From Planctomycetota bacterium (lineage in GTDB: Bacteria > Planctomycetota > UBA1135 > UBA2386), in NCBI GenBank assembly GCA_020848735.1, contig JADLHO010000040.1, forward strand, positions 1-45,190: DNA of 45,190 nt, in the 5' to 3' direction. Shown piece by piece: positions 34,038 through 42,135 of the stretch (its first letter is position 1; each line of letters starts with the position of its first letter). The translations under genes and the position numbers were made by a program. A model generated the notes under the pieces. It did no database searches and was not told the DNA's origin. It saw only the letters and a program-made list of their open reading frames with translations.

Positions 34038-36370
34038 CGCGGACGCTCCTCGCTGCCGACGAAGGGCAGCACGGACCAATCGAGCTCCGCGTAGCGCAAC
34101 GCCGTGACGACGTGGAGGATCGTGAGCAGCACGATCAGGAGGGCGAGCCAGCGGTGCAGGTAGCGCCACGAACCGAGCACGGCGCGCACCTCCTCGTAGT
34201 GCGCATAGGCGACGAGCATGCGATGCGATCGTCTCGCCAGGCCGAGCAGGGCCCGCACCTCGAGGAGCGGCACGCCCTCCGCGATGCCCATGCGGCGCAG
34301 CTCGGCGAGGCACCGCTCGAGTTCGCGGCGACTGCGGAGGATCGTCGCGATGCGCGCGAAGAAGCCCCGGTGCCAACGCTCGCGGTCGCTCGTCACGAGG
34401 GCGTCCACGCGCCGACGCACCTCGTTGCCGAAGCCGCGGCCGTCGCGATCCCACTCGCCGGAGATCGCCGCGATGCGGCCGCGGAGTTCGTCGAGCTCGA
34501 GCTCCTTGCCGTTCGTCGCGCGGGGCATGAAGGCGTATAGCCATCGCCCGATCGCGCCCGTCACCACCACCACGACGAAGGCCCAGAAGGCGTGTCCTCC
34601 GACCGTGTCGCGCGGCGCGAAGGCGGCGTGGAGGAGGACGCTGAAGAAGGCGCAGAGACCCGTGAGGACGTGCGCACTCATCCAGGTGCGCAGGGAGCCC
34701 GGCAGCCACCGTCCGAGGTGCCTGGAACGGCGCACGAGATACGTGAGGTTGCACGCGAAGAACCCCACGGCGAGCAGCGCGCAGCTCAGTCCGATCGGTC
34801 CGATGGGCTCGAGGAGCGCGTGGCGCGGGTGGGTCGCGCGTGCGGCGGGCGCGAGTCCGTAGTACTCGCGGTGCACGACGGCGAACGCCGCGACGAAGAG
34901 GGCGAGCACCAACGCCGTGCCGAGCGCGATCAGCAGCCCGCGACCACGATCGAGTTCGGGCTGCGCATCCGTGCCGCGGAGCGCGGGGTCGAAGGACACT
35001 CCCGCCGCCTCGAGCAAGGGGAAGGGCGGCAGTCCGCCGGCGAAGACGAACACCGCGTCGTTCGCGAGCACGATCGGTTCGTCCGGCCGCTCGTCGGAGT
35101 CGAGGACGACGTGTCCCTCCGCGATGGAGCTCGGCTGCGTGCGGAACAACACGCGCACGGTGCCGCGCGCCATCGCCTCGCGGATCGCCGACTCGTTGCG
35201 CGACTTCAGGCGGAAGAACGCCTCCTTCCGGTAGCTCAGGACGACCTGGTTGCCGGGTTGAGCGGCGAGTCCCAGGGCGGCCTCGATCGCGCTGTCCCCA
35301 CCGCCGACGACGAGCAGGCGCTTGCCGTGCCACGACTGCGCGTCGATCAACGCGTAGTGGACCTTCGACAGGCCTTCGCCGGGCACGCCGAGCTTGCGCG
35401 GCGTGCCCCGGCGACCGAGGGCGAGGCACACGTGCCGCGCGCGGTACTCGCCGGCACTGGTCGCCACGACGAACAGCTCACCCTCCTTGCGCAGACCGGT
35501 GAAGCGCGTGCCGAGACGGATCGACAGCTCGTGCTGCGCGGCGACTCCATCCCAGATCTCGATGAGCTCCTCCTTCTGGTAGCTCGTCTTGGGGAGCTTG
35601 CCGTGCAGGGGGAGGACGACCGGCTGCGTCATCACCAGCTTGTTGCGCGGATACGCGGCGACCGTCCCGCCGAGCATCGGCTCCTGCTCGATCCCCACGG
35701 CTTCGATCCCGAGCTCGCGCGCGCGCAGCAGGCAGGACAGGCCCGCGGGCCCCGCGCCGATCACGAGGAGCTCGCGCGCGTCCTCGTCGATCGGCGCCTC
35801 CATCACCGCGACGGCGCCGCCGCGTTCGTTCGGCGGCGTCGCCTCACGACGGGGGACAGCGACCCTCGCACGGCGCGCCACGGCATCGGCGACGGCCGTC
35901 CCCTGTGTGATCGCCGTGCGGATGAGCGAGAAACCCGAGAGCTCACCCGCCACGAAGAGCCCGGGTACTCCGATCGCCTCGAGCTCCTCGTTCAGCGCCG
36001 GCAGGTCCTTGCGATCCGAGAGATCGCCGAGGGTCAGGGCGATCGCGCCGACCGGGCAGGCTTCGGCGCACGCACCGTGACCCACGCAGCGGGCGCCGTG
36101 CACGACCGCGGCCTGGCCGTGGACCATCGCGAGCACGCCGTCCTCGGGGCACGCGTCGACACAGGCGCCGCAGCCGATGCACTGCGCGAGTTCGATGTGC
36201 GGATGGAGCAGTCGGGCCGCATGGCTGCCGATGCGCTCCGCCTCCTGCCGCTCGGCGAGCGTCGCCGCGGACCTCGCGAGCTCGCGACGGCGCAGCAGGA
36301 GCACGCAGAATGCGGCGATCAGGCCGGACGCGGGAAGCGCCGGCAGGAGCCAGGGCAGGATCTCGGTCAC
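34034..36370 (-). CDS. Membrane ferredoxin - FAD/NAD(P) oxidoreductase - cytochrome b fusion
   Basis: 778 residues, GTG start giving an N-terminal membrane helix (about 5-26). Residues 60-110 form a two-cluster ferredoxin: Cys64, 67, 70, 74 (CIGCGACVDACP) and Cys95, His98, Cys101, Cys105 (CVGHGACAEACP), so one Cys is replaced by His. Residues 200-450 are a thioredoxin-reductase-like flavoprotein: FAD motif GAGPAG (205-210) and NAD(P) motif GGGDSA (356-361). The usual C-terminal FAD motif is missing there, but a similar block (GVPGLFVAGELSGFSLIRTA, 134-153) sits between ferredoxin and flavoprotein. Five membrane helices follow (about 477-499, 524-545, 565-585, 592-612, 736-757). His567/581 and His739/753 are paired 14 apart on two helices, as in di-haem b cytochromes. 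It likely links NAD(P)H, quinone and periplasmic cytochromes. Confidence 0.88.
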   Translation of the reverse strand: MTEILPWLLPALPASGLIAAFCVLLLRRRELARSAATLAERQEAERIGSHAARLLHPHIELAQCIGCGACVDACPEDGVLAMVHGQAAVVHGARCVGHGACAEACPVGAIALTLGDLSDRKDLPALNEELEAIGVPGLFVAGELSGFSLIRTAITQGTAVADAVARRARVAVPRREATPPNERGGAVAVMEAPIDEDARELLVIGAGPAGLSCLLRARELGIEAVGIEQEPMLGGTVAAYPRNKLVMTQPVVLPLHGKLPKTSYQKEELIEIWDGVAAQHELSIRLGTRFTGLRKEGELFVVATSAGEYRARHVCLALGRRGTPRKLGVPGEGLSKVHYALIDAQSWHGKRLLVVGGGDSAIEAALGLAAQPGNQVVLSYRKEAFFRLKSRNESAIREAMARGTVRVLFRTQPSSIAEGHVVLDSDERPDEPIVLANDAVFVFAGGLPPFPLLEAAGVSFDPALRGTDAQPELDRGRGLLIALGTALVLALFVAAFAVVHREYYGLAPAARATHPRHALLEPIGPIGLSCALLAVGFFACNLTYLVRRSRHLGRWLPGSLRTWMSAHVLTGLCAFFSVLLHAAFAPRDTVGGHAFWAFVVVVVTGAIGRWLYAFMPRATNGKELELDELRGRIAAISGEWDRDGRGFGNEVRRRVDALVTSDRERWHRGFFARIATILRSRRELERCLAELRRMGIAEGVPLLEVRALLGLARRSHRMLVAYAHYEEVRAVLGSWRYLHRWLALLIVLLTILHVVTALRYAELDWSVLPFVGSEERPR

Positions 36371-36781
36371 GGCTGGGGCAGGTGCCTGATCGTCGCGAAC
36401 TCGCGAGAAGCATGAGCTTCGCGGCAGACCGAAGACCGTGCGGCTGCGGGAGACGAGACCGGTCGAGGTCGAGATGCGAGCACCGCCCGGGCTCGCGACG
36501 CATGTCGAGCGCGCCCTACGCAGCCGTCGCGGCGGGCGGCTCGACCGAGTGGCAGGAACGCGGTTGTGTGCAATGAACTGCGCGAAGCGGCGCGGAGACC
36601 GTGGGGGCTGCCGCCGTCCGTGCGCGTCGCGCACAGCGCATGGTCAGGGGCCGGTCACGCACGCGGCGACCCGGCGGCGGCATGGACCTTGCCCCTGGTC
36701 TCGCGGACTCGAGCGAGTCCGCAGTCCTCAACACCTCATCCCACCGCGCCGCAGCCCGCGGCCGCGATCAGCCCGCCGACC
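36371..36781. other. Intergenic region between the redox operon and a secreted-protein gene
   Basis: 411 bases between two divergent starts; promoters for both operons should be here. I found an inverted repeat GAAGC-ATGA-GCTTC (36407-36420) near the redox operon start, which could be an operator or chance. No coding sequence with convincing start and composition is present on either strand, and no clear -35/-10 pair. Confidence 0.4.
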
Positions 36782-37381
36782 ATGCAACTCCACACCTTCG
36801 CCCTCTCCGCCCTCCTCGCCCTCGGTTCCCTCAGCGCGCAGACGCAGCTCGTCCGCGGCGAGGTCGACGGCATCCAGGGCACGAATCGCTTCCAGCTCAA
36901 GTGCACGACCGTGCGCCTGACCAGCGCCAACCTCAACCTGCAGGCGCTCCACGACCTGACCCGCCAGAACAACGTCGTGCTCGACATGCAGGTCGTCGAC
37001 AGCTTCGGCAACGGCAGCTCGCTCGAGGTCGTCGCGGCGACGCCGGTCACGCGCAACTTCGACATGGGCAACCTCCGCATCGGCCGCACCGAGACCTGGG
37101 AGGTCTTCGCGGCACCGGGCAGCCAGGTCTGGGTCCTCGTCGGCGGCGGCGGCGACACGGGCTACACGCCGGTCGGCGCGATCGGCACCTGGCTCCTCGG
37201 CCCGAGCGCGGTGCCCTTCCTGAACGGGACGACGAACGCGGCGGGCAGCGCGCGCTTCGCGGTCACGATGCCGACGGTGCCCGGGCTCGTCGGCGCGGTG
37301 TTCGCGGCACAGTCGGTCGTGTCGAGCGGTGGAGCCTTGTCGATCACGAATGCCGAGTGCAAAGAAGTCCGAGCCAACTGA
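36782..37381 (+). CDS. Small secreted protein with a planctomycete-type C-terminal beta domain
   Basis: 199 residues. The signal peptide MQLHTFALSALLALGSLSAQ fixes the start. The mature N-terminal part (about 20-90: LVRGEVDGIQGTNRFQLKCT, then LTSANLNLQALHDLTRQNNV) is unknown. The C-terminal part (SQVWVLVGGGGDTGYTPVG, then AGSARFAVTMPTVPGLVGAV) follows the same strand pattern as the ends of the subtilase and the 317-residue secreted protein downstream. A strong terminator follows 61 bases after the stop, so it is a single-gene unit. No function can be assigned. Confidence 0.78.
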   Translation: MQLHTFALSALLALGSLSAQTQLVRGEVDGIQGTNRFQLKCTTVRLTSANLNLQALHDLTRQNNVVLDMQVVDSFGNGSSLEVVAATPVTRNFDMGNLRIGRTETWEVFAAPGSQVWVLVGGGGDTGYTPVGAIGTWLLGPSAVPFLNGTTNAAGSARFAVTMPTVPGLVGAVFAAQSVVSSGGALSITNAECKEVRAN

Positions 37382-37442
37382 GACCGCGCCTGCGTAGCGC
37401 AGTCGCGTGTCTCACGAGAGAGAGAGACGCCGAGTGAGTGAG

Positions 37443-37483
37443 GACGGCGCCCGGGCTTCGGCTCGGGCGCCGTCTGTTTTTTT
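37443..37483 (+). terminator. Rho-independent terminator
   Basis: GACGGCGCCCGGGC (37443-37456), a TTCG loop and GCTCGGGCGCCGTC (37461-37474) make a 14-base-pair stem with one G-T pair. It is followed by TGTTTTTTT (37475-37483). It ends the transcript of the 199-residue secreted protein and insulates the next secreted-protein gene, which starts 62 bases further on. Confidence 0.95.
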
Positions 37484-37544
37484 CGGCCGGATCCGGTGCG
37501 CGCGGATCCCGCTAGCATCGGGTGCCCCGACCGCCCGGCTGACC

Positions 37545-38498
37545 ATGCGCACCGTCCTCCTCCCCGCGATCTTCCTCTCGGTCCTCGTCGCGACGCTCGC
37601 TCCCGCGACGGCACAGACCGGTCCCTGCTTCGCCGCCTTCGACGGCCCGAACTTCCTCCCGGGCGTGACGACCGGCGGTCCGAACCTCTCGATCGGCATC
37701 AAGTCGACCAACGGCACCTCGACCCTGCTCGTCTTCGCGGCCGAGGTCTTCACCGGCGGCGGCAGCGGAAGCAATGGCGTCGCGATCTGGACGCACGACG
37801 CGGTCAACAACCGACCCGGCCGGCCGCTCGGCATCGGGACCTTCGGCTTGCAGAACGCGCGCATCTGGCAGGGCGCGAACCTGACGGTGCCGGTGCTCCT
37901 CTCGGCGGGTCAGGACTTCTGGTTCGTGTGGTCCGTGCAGAACGGGCAGTTCAGCTCGATCGAGCGCAGCAACCGCACGAGCGGGCAGCCCTACCGCGGG
38001 AGCTTCGACGGCGGCCAGACCTGGAACGGCCCCTTCGTGAACTACGACTGGAAGCTGCGGCTCTGGTGCGGGCCGATCGGCGAGGTCTCGACCTTCGGGA
38101 CGGCCTGCCCGGGCTCGGCCCGCACGCAGCCCAGGCTCGGCAGCTCGGGCGCGCCGTCGCTCGGCAATCCCTTCTCGTTGCATCTGACGAACGCGCTCGC
38201 GAACTCGAGCGCCGTCGCGTTCCTCGGCTTCAGCGACCGCGTGCTCGGCGGCAGCACCCCCTTGCCCCTGCACCTCGGCCCCTTCGGCGCGACGGGTTGC
38301 TTCGTGCTGATCGACCTCGTCGCGGACGCGACGCTGCCCACCGACCCGAGCGGCGCCGCGAGCCTCAACCTCGTCGTGCCGAACTCGTCCGCGCTGATCG
38401 GAACCGTGTTCTTCGGCCAGTGGATCGTCGCGGATCCGGCGGCGAACACGCTCGGCATCGCGACCAGCGAGGGTGGCCGCTTCGTCATCGGGAGCTGA
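37545..38498 (+). CDS. Secreted protein with a planctomycete-type C-terminal beta domain
   Basis: 317 residues with a signal peptide (MRTVLLPAIFLSVLVATLAP, cut near ATAQ). The N-terminal half (FDGPNFLPGVTTGGPNLSIG, WTHDAVNNRPGRPLGIG, FDGGQTWNGPFVNYDWKLRL) looks like a jelly-roll or choice-of-anchor type beta domain. The C-terminal 120 residues start at GTACPGSARTQPRLGSSG and end in QWIVADPAANTLGIATSEGG, clearly like the end of the subtilase at 16513-19233. Such domains probably serve in surface anchoring or sorting, but that is inference. The stop lies 14 bases inside the 3' end of the kinase gene on the other strand, an overlapping convergent pair. Confidence 0.82.
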   Translation: MRTVLLPAIFLSVLVATLAPATAQTGPCFAAFDGPNFLPGVTTGGPNLSIGIKSTNGTSTLLVFAAEVFTGGGSGSNGVAIWTHDAVNNRPGRPLGIGTFGLQNARIWQGANLTVPVLLSAGQDFWFVWSVQNGQFSSIERSNRTSGQPYRGSFDGGQTWNGPFVNYDWKLRLWCGPIGEVSTFGTACPGSARTQPRLGSSGAPSLGNPFSLHLTNALANSSAVAFLGFSDRVLGGSTPLPLHLGPFGATGCFVLIDLVADATLPTDPSGAASLNLVVPNSSALIGTVFFGQWIVADPAANTLGIATSEGGRFVIGS

Positions 38499-41280
38499 GT
38501 TCCCGGCGCTCCGCATACGCGGCGCGCAGCTGCTGCGCCTCGTCGACGCGGCCGAGCTGCTCGAGGAATCCGAACGCCGGCAGCCAGGCTTCGCGGAGCG
38601 AGGGATCGACCCGGCGTGCGCGCTCGAGTTCGACGAGCGCCGCCTCGAGGTCGCCGGCTTCGGCGGCGAGGCCGGCGAGGTTCACGCGCGCTTCTGCGAC
38701 CGAGCTGCCGCGCTCGATGGCCGCGAGGAAGGCGTCCCGCGCCTCGTCGTTGCGGCGCTGTGCGCGCAGGGTCTTCCCCAGCTCGATCTGCGCCTGGCCG
38801 ATCGATGGGTCGAGGCGCAGCGCCTCGGACAGCGCGGCATGCGCAGCGTCGAGGTCGCCCATCCGGCGCCGCGCCTGCGCCAGCGAGCACCAGGCAGCGG
38901 CGTGATCGGGCTTCAACTCGAGCGCGCGCACGAAGGCCGTGGCGGCCTCGCCCGGCTGGCCGAGGAAGAGCCGCAGGGTCCCGCGCATCGTGTGGGTCGG
39001 CCAGAGCTCGGGCTCGAGCGCGGCAGCGCGTTCGGCGTCCGCCAGGGCCGCCTTCAGGTCGCCGCGATCCTGCTCGAAGCGCGCGCGGGCCAGCCAGGTC
39101 GACGCCGCGGCCGGTCCGCGCTCGATCGCGGCGTCGAATTCCCTGCGCGCCTCGACCGGACGACCGAGCGCCGCGAGCGCCTGCCCGAGGACCTGTCGCG
39201 CCGAGTGACTCTCCGGTGCGATGCGCACCGCGGCCTCGGCCTCGACGAGCGCCGCGTCGCGGTGCTTCGTGGCCAGCAGGACGCGCGCCAGTCCGAGCCG
39301 CGGCAGATGACTCGCCGCGGCGAGCGCGCCGGCCCGGCGATAGAGGCGTTCGGCTTCCGCGAAGTCGCCGGACATCTCGTGCAGCTTGCCGAGACGTAGC
39401 CAGGGTTGCGGGACCTCGGGTGCGAGCTCGATCGCTCGCCGCAACTCCTCGGCCGCGCGCTCCGCATCGTGCTCCTGGAGCGCGAAGCCGCACCAGTACG
39501 CGGCGAAGGGCGACCGCGGCCAACGGTGACGCAGGTCGGCAGCCAGTTCGCGGATGCGCGCGCCGTCGCGCAGGTGCAGCAGCGCGTGCAGGTATTGGCC
39601 GTGGAACATCGAGCGCGGGGCGTCGGCGCGGTCGATCGCGCGGCGCATCGCGTGCGCGGCGGCGGTGAAGGCGGCGACATCACCGCTGTCGTGACCCGCG
39701 TCGAGCAGGCGCATGCCGCGCACGAACCACGCGAGGGCCGTCGCCGGTTCGACGGTCGGCAGCTCGGGAGCGAACTGGTCCGCGACGTCGGGCGCCGTCT
39801 CGCGGAGCCGCTGCATGAGCTCGGCCGCCGCCGCGCGATGGCCCAGCGCGAGCTCGCACGAGAGCAGCGCGGCGATCGTCTCCGGGAGGTCTGCGCGCAG
39901 CGCGTACGCCTCGCGTGCGGCGGCGATGCCGGTGCCTCGGGCCGCGAAGTCCTCTTCGAGGAGGACGGTCTCCAGCAGGCGCTCCACCGCGGGCAGGCGC
40001 TCCGCGGCGGCCGCGGCCGCGATGCGCGGTTGCTGCCAGCCGACGTAGATCGCGAGCGCGGCGAGTGCGGGCAGGCCGACGCCCAGGGCGGCGACGAGCA
40101 ACGCGCGCAGCGGGCTGCGTCGCACGGCCTGCATCACGCGGCTCACCGGTCCGCGACGGCGTGCGCGCACCGGCCGCAACTCGCGCACGGCGCGCAGCTC
40201 GTCGGCGAACTCGGCCATCGTCGCGTAGCGATCGTCGGGCGCCTTGCGCAGCGCCTTGTCGAGCACGCAGGCGAGGTCCTCGGGAAGGGGACCGCCGCGT
40301 CGCCGCAGCGCCGGCGGCTCGGCGACGCGCACGCGCTCGAGCACCTGATCGGTCGTGTCCCCGTCGAAGGGTCGCTCGAGGAGCAGCAGCTCGTAGAGCG
40401 TCACGGCGAAGGAGAAGACGTCGGTCCGCTGGTCGAGGCGCGTCGTGCCGCCCGAGGCCTGCTCGGGCGACACGTACTGCGGGGTGCCCGCGAACTCGCC
40501 GCTGCGCGTCAACCCGGGGTCGCCGGCGTCGCGCGCGAGGCCGAAGTCGGAGAGGAGCGTCGTCCCGTTGCGACGGACCAGCACGTTCGCCGGCTTCACG
40601 TCGCGGTGCAGGATGCCGTGCGCGTGCGCCGCGACGAGTGCCTCGGCGATGGGCAGCAGGCAGCGGAGCGACGCATCGACGTGACTGCCGCCGTCGAGCA
40701 GCCGGCCCGCCCCCGGATCGCGGAGCAACGACCGCAGACCCTCGCCGAGGCCGGGCATGCCGCCGCCGCTCGTCTCGCGCTGTGTCGTGAGCCAGGCGAG
40801 CAGATCGGCGAGCGTGCAGCCGTCGATCAACTCCATCGCGTGGTAGGGCACGCCGTCCTGCGTCCCGGCCTCGAAGACGGGGACGACGTGCGGATGGCTC
40901 AGGCGGGCGAGCAGCGTCGATTCGCGGCGGAACCGCGCGACGACCTGCGGATGCGCCGCGAGCGGTTCGACGAGGACCTTCAGCGCGACGCGGCGGCCGA
41001 GCGTCTCCTGGATCGCCTCGTAGACGATGCCCGTCCCGCCGCGGCCGAGCTCGCGCACGATGCGGAACTCGCCCAGCATGCGCGGCTTCGATTCGGGCGC
41101 GTCGTCCGCCTGGGTGAGCTCGTCGCGCACGAGCGGCTCGAGCAGTTCGCGCAGCTCGGGATGACGGCGCAGCAGTTCGTCGTCGTCGTGGTCCGGGTCG
41201 GACCGGTGATCGAGCCAGAGCTCGAGCGCGTCGACGAGCTTCGCGACGGGGCGCGTGGGGCGCGGATCCGGTTCGTCCAT
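38485..41280 (-). CDS. Serine/threonine protein kinase with a membrane helix and TPR region
   Basis: 931 residues; ATG with GAGG eight bases upstream, ten bases after the sigma factor stop. Residues 1-68 are a short acidic N-terminal region. The kinase domain (about 72-365) is complete: GRGGTGIV (79-86), Lys101, catalytic HRDVKPAN (Asp227), DFG 245-247 and the SPEQA block (271-275). A membrane helix lies at about 391-414 (LRALLVAALGVGLPALAALA). The C-terminal about 500 residues are tetratricopeptide-like repeats, best seen near the end (for example PTHTMRGTLRLFLGQPGEAA, WCSLAQARRRMGDLDAAHAA, QIELGKTLRAQRRNDEARDA), exposed outside the membrane. With the ECF factor it forms the second sigma-kinase pair of this window; the likely job is signal-dependent control of that factor. 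Confidence 0.92.
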   Translation of the reverse strand: MDEPDPRPTRPVAKLVDALELWLDHRSDPDHDDDELLRRHPELRELLEPLVRDELTQADDAPESKPRMLGEFRIVRELGRGGTGIVYEAIQETLGRRVALKVLVEPLAAHPQVVARFRRESTLLARLSHPHVVPVFEAGTQDGVPYHAMELIDGCTLADLLAWLTTQRETSGGGMPGLGEGLRSLLRDPGAGRLLDGGSHVDASLRCLLPIAEALVAAHAHGILHRDVKPANVLVRRNGTTLLSDFGLARDAGDPGLTRSGEFAGTPQYVSPEQASGGTTRLDQRTDVFSFAVTLYELLLLERPFDGDTTDQVLERVRVAEPPALRRRGGPLPEDLACVLDKALRKAPDDRYATMAEFADELRAVRELRPVRARRRGPVSRVMQAVRRSPLRALLVAALGVGLPALAALAIYVGWQQPRIAAAAAAERLPAVERLLETVLLEEDFAARGTGIAAAREAYALRADLPETIAALLSCELALGHRAAAAELMQRLRETAPDVADQFAPELPTVEPATALAWFVRGMRLLDAGHDSGDVAAFTAAAHAMRRAIDRADAPRSMFHGQYLHALLHLRDGARIRELAADLRHRWPRSPFAAYWCGFALQEHDAERAAEELRRAIELAPEVPQPWLRLGKLHEMSGDFAEAERLYRRAGALAAASHLPRLGLARVLLATKHRDAALVEAEAAVRIAPESHSARQVLGQALAALGRPVEARREFDAAIERGPAAASTWLARARFEQDRGDLKAALADAERAAALEPELWPTHTMRGTLRLFLGQPGEAATAFVRALELKPDHAAAWCSLAQARRRMGDLDAAHAALSEALRLDPSIGQAQIELGKTLRAQRRNDEARDAFLAAIERGSSVAEARVNLAGLAAEAGDLEAALVELERARRVDPSLREAWLPAFGFLEQLGRVDEAQQLRAAYAERRELSSR

Positions 41281-41290
41281 GCGGCGATCC

Positions 41291-41905
41291 TCAGAGCGCG
41301 TCCTTGCCCGCGCGCAGGCGTTCGAGCTGGCGGGCGAGCTTCGGCAGGGCGCGGTGGAAGCGCATGCGCGCGCCATCCGCACTCAGCCCCATGCGCTCGC
41401 CGATCGCCGCGAACTCGAGCTCCTGCCATTGCCGCAGCAGGATGACCTCGCGGTCCTGGGGATCCAGCAGTTCGAGAGCGAGCCGGACCCACGCCTCGCG
41501 ATCCCGGCGCTCGACGGCGACGCCCGGCTGCGTGACTCCGCGCCGCGGCGCATCGAGGTCGAGGAGGGAGTCGCTCGGCAGCGGCTTCTCGCGCTTCGCG
41601 GAGCGCCGGGCGGCGGCGTGATGGTCGTGCGCGTCGCGGAGCTGGTTCTCGATGATCCGCGCGATCAGCGCGCGGAACCTCCCGCGGTCCGAGGTCACGA
41701 AGCGCGGCACATAGTCGAGCACGTCGAAGATCGCGTCCTGCACGTAGTCCATCGTCTCGGCGCGTCCGCGCAGCACGGGCCCGAGGCGCGAACGCACGAA
41801 GTCGCGGATCCACTCGAGATCGCGCGCGAGCAGCGCTTCGATCGCCGCTCGGTCGCCCGCATGCCAGCGCTGCAGGAGAACGCGGGTGTCGTCGTTCGAG
41901 TCCAT
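41291..41905 (-). CDS. ECF-type RNA polymerase sigma factor
   Basis: 204 residues. Region 2 is around FVRSRLGPVLRGRAETMDYV then QDAIFDVLDYVPRF; region 4 is LDPQDREVILLRQWQELEFA followed by IGERMGLSADGARMRFHRAL, a helix-turn-helix. A charged linker of about 40 residues separates them and no region 3 is seen. The start at 41905 begins directly before the conserved RWHAGDRAAIEALL; the open frame continues upstream through the isocitrate dehydrogenase gene in a shadow reading. It is followed after ten bases by the TPR kinase. The 230 bases between it and the isocitrate dehydrogenase stop should hold its promoter, but I recognise no clear site. Confidence 0.9.
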   Translation of the reverse strand: MDSNDDTRVLLQRWHAGDRAAIEALLARDLEWIRDFVRSRLGPVLRGRAETMDYVQDAIFDVLDYVPRFVTSDRGRFRALIARIIENQLRDAHDHHAAARRSAKREKPLPSDSLLDLDAPRRGVTQPGVAVERRDREAWVRLALELLDPQDREVILLRQWQELEFAAIGERMGLSADGARMRFHRALPKLARQLERLRAGKDAL

Positions 41906-42135
41906 GCCCGGATGTCGGTCCCGTGCGCGCGTCCCGCTCCTGGGGACCTGCCGACGGGCCGGGATGATCGAAGCGTTGGTGTCGATGGACAAGGTGCTCG
42001 GTCTCGCGCGCGGATCGGCGGCCGCCGGGACTGGCCGTTGGACCCTCGGTCCGAGCGGCCGACCCCTCAGCGGGACCGCGCGGGCGGACCGAACGAAGAC
42101 CCGGCGATTCCAGGCGGTCCCGAGCGGGGGGCCGC

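Noticed and set aside
36371..36634. Upstream extension of the flavoprotein-cytochrome b gene
   Set aside because: The extra 88 residues are Arg/Ser-rich without similarity and would put the membrane helix far from the N terminus.
37409..37428. (GA)n tract with a possible hairpin before the terminator at 37443, and a (CT)n tract at 44366-44376
   Set aside because: Short simple-sequence tracts; the second lies just before a ribosome binding site but I see nothing to show regulation or phase variation.
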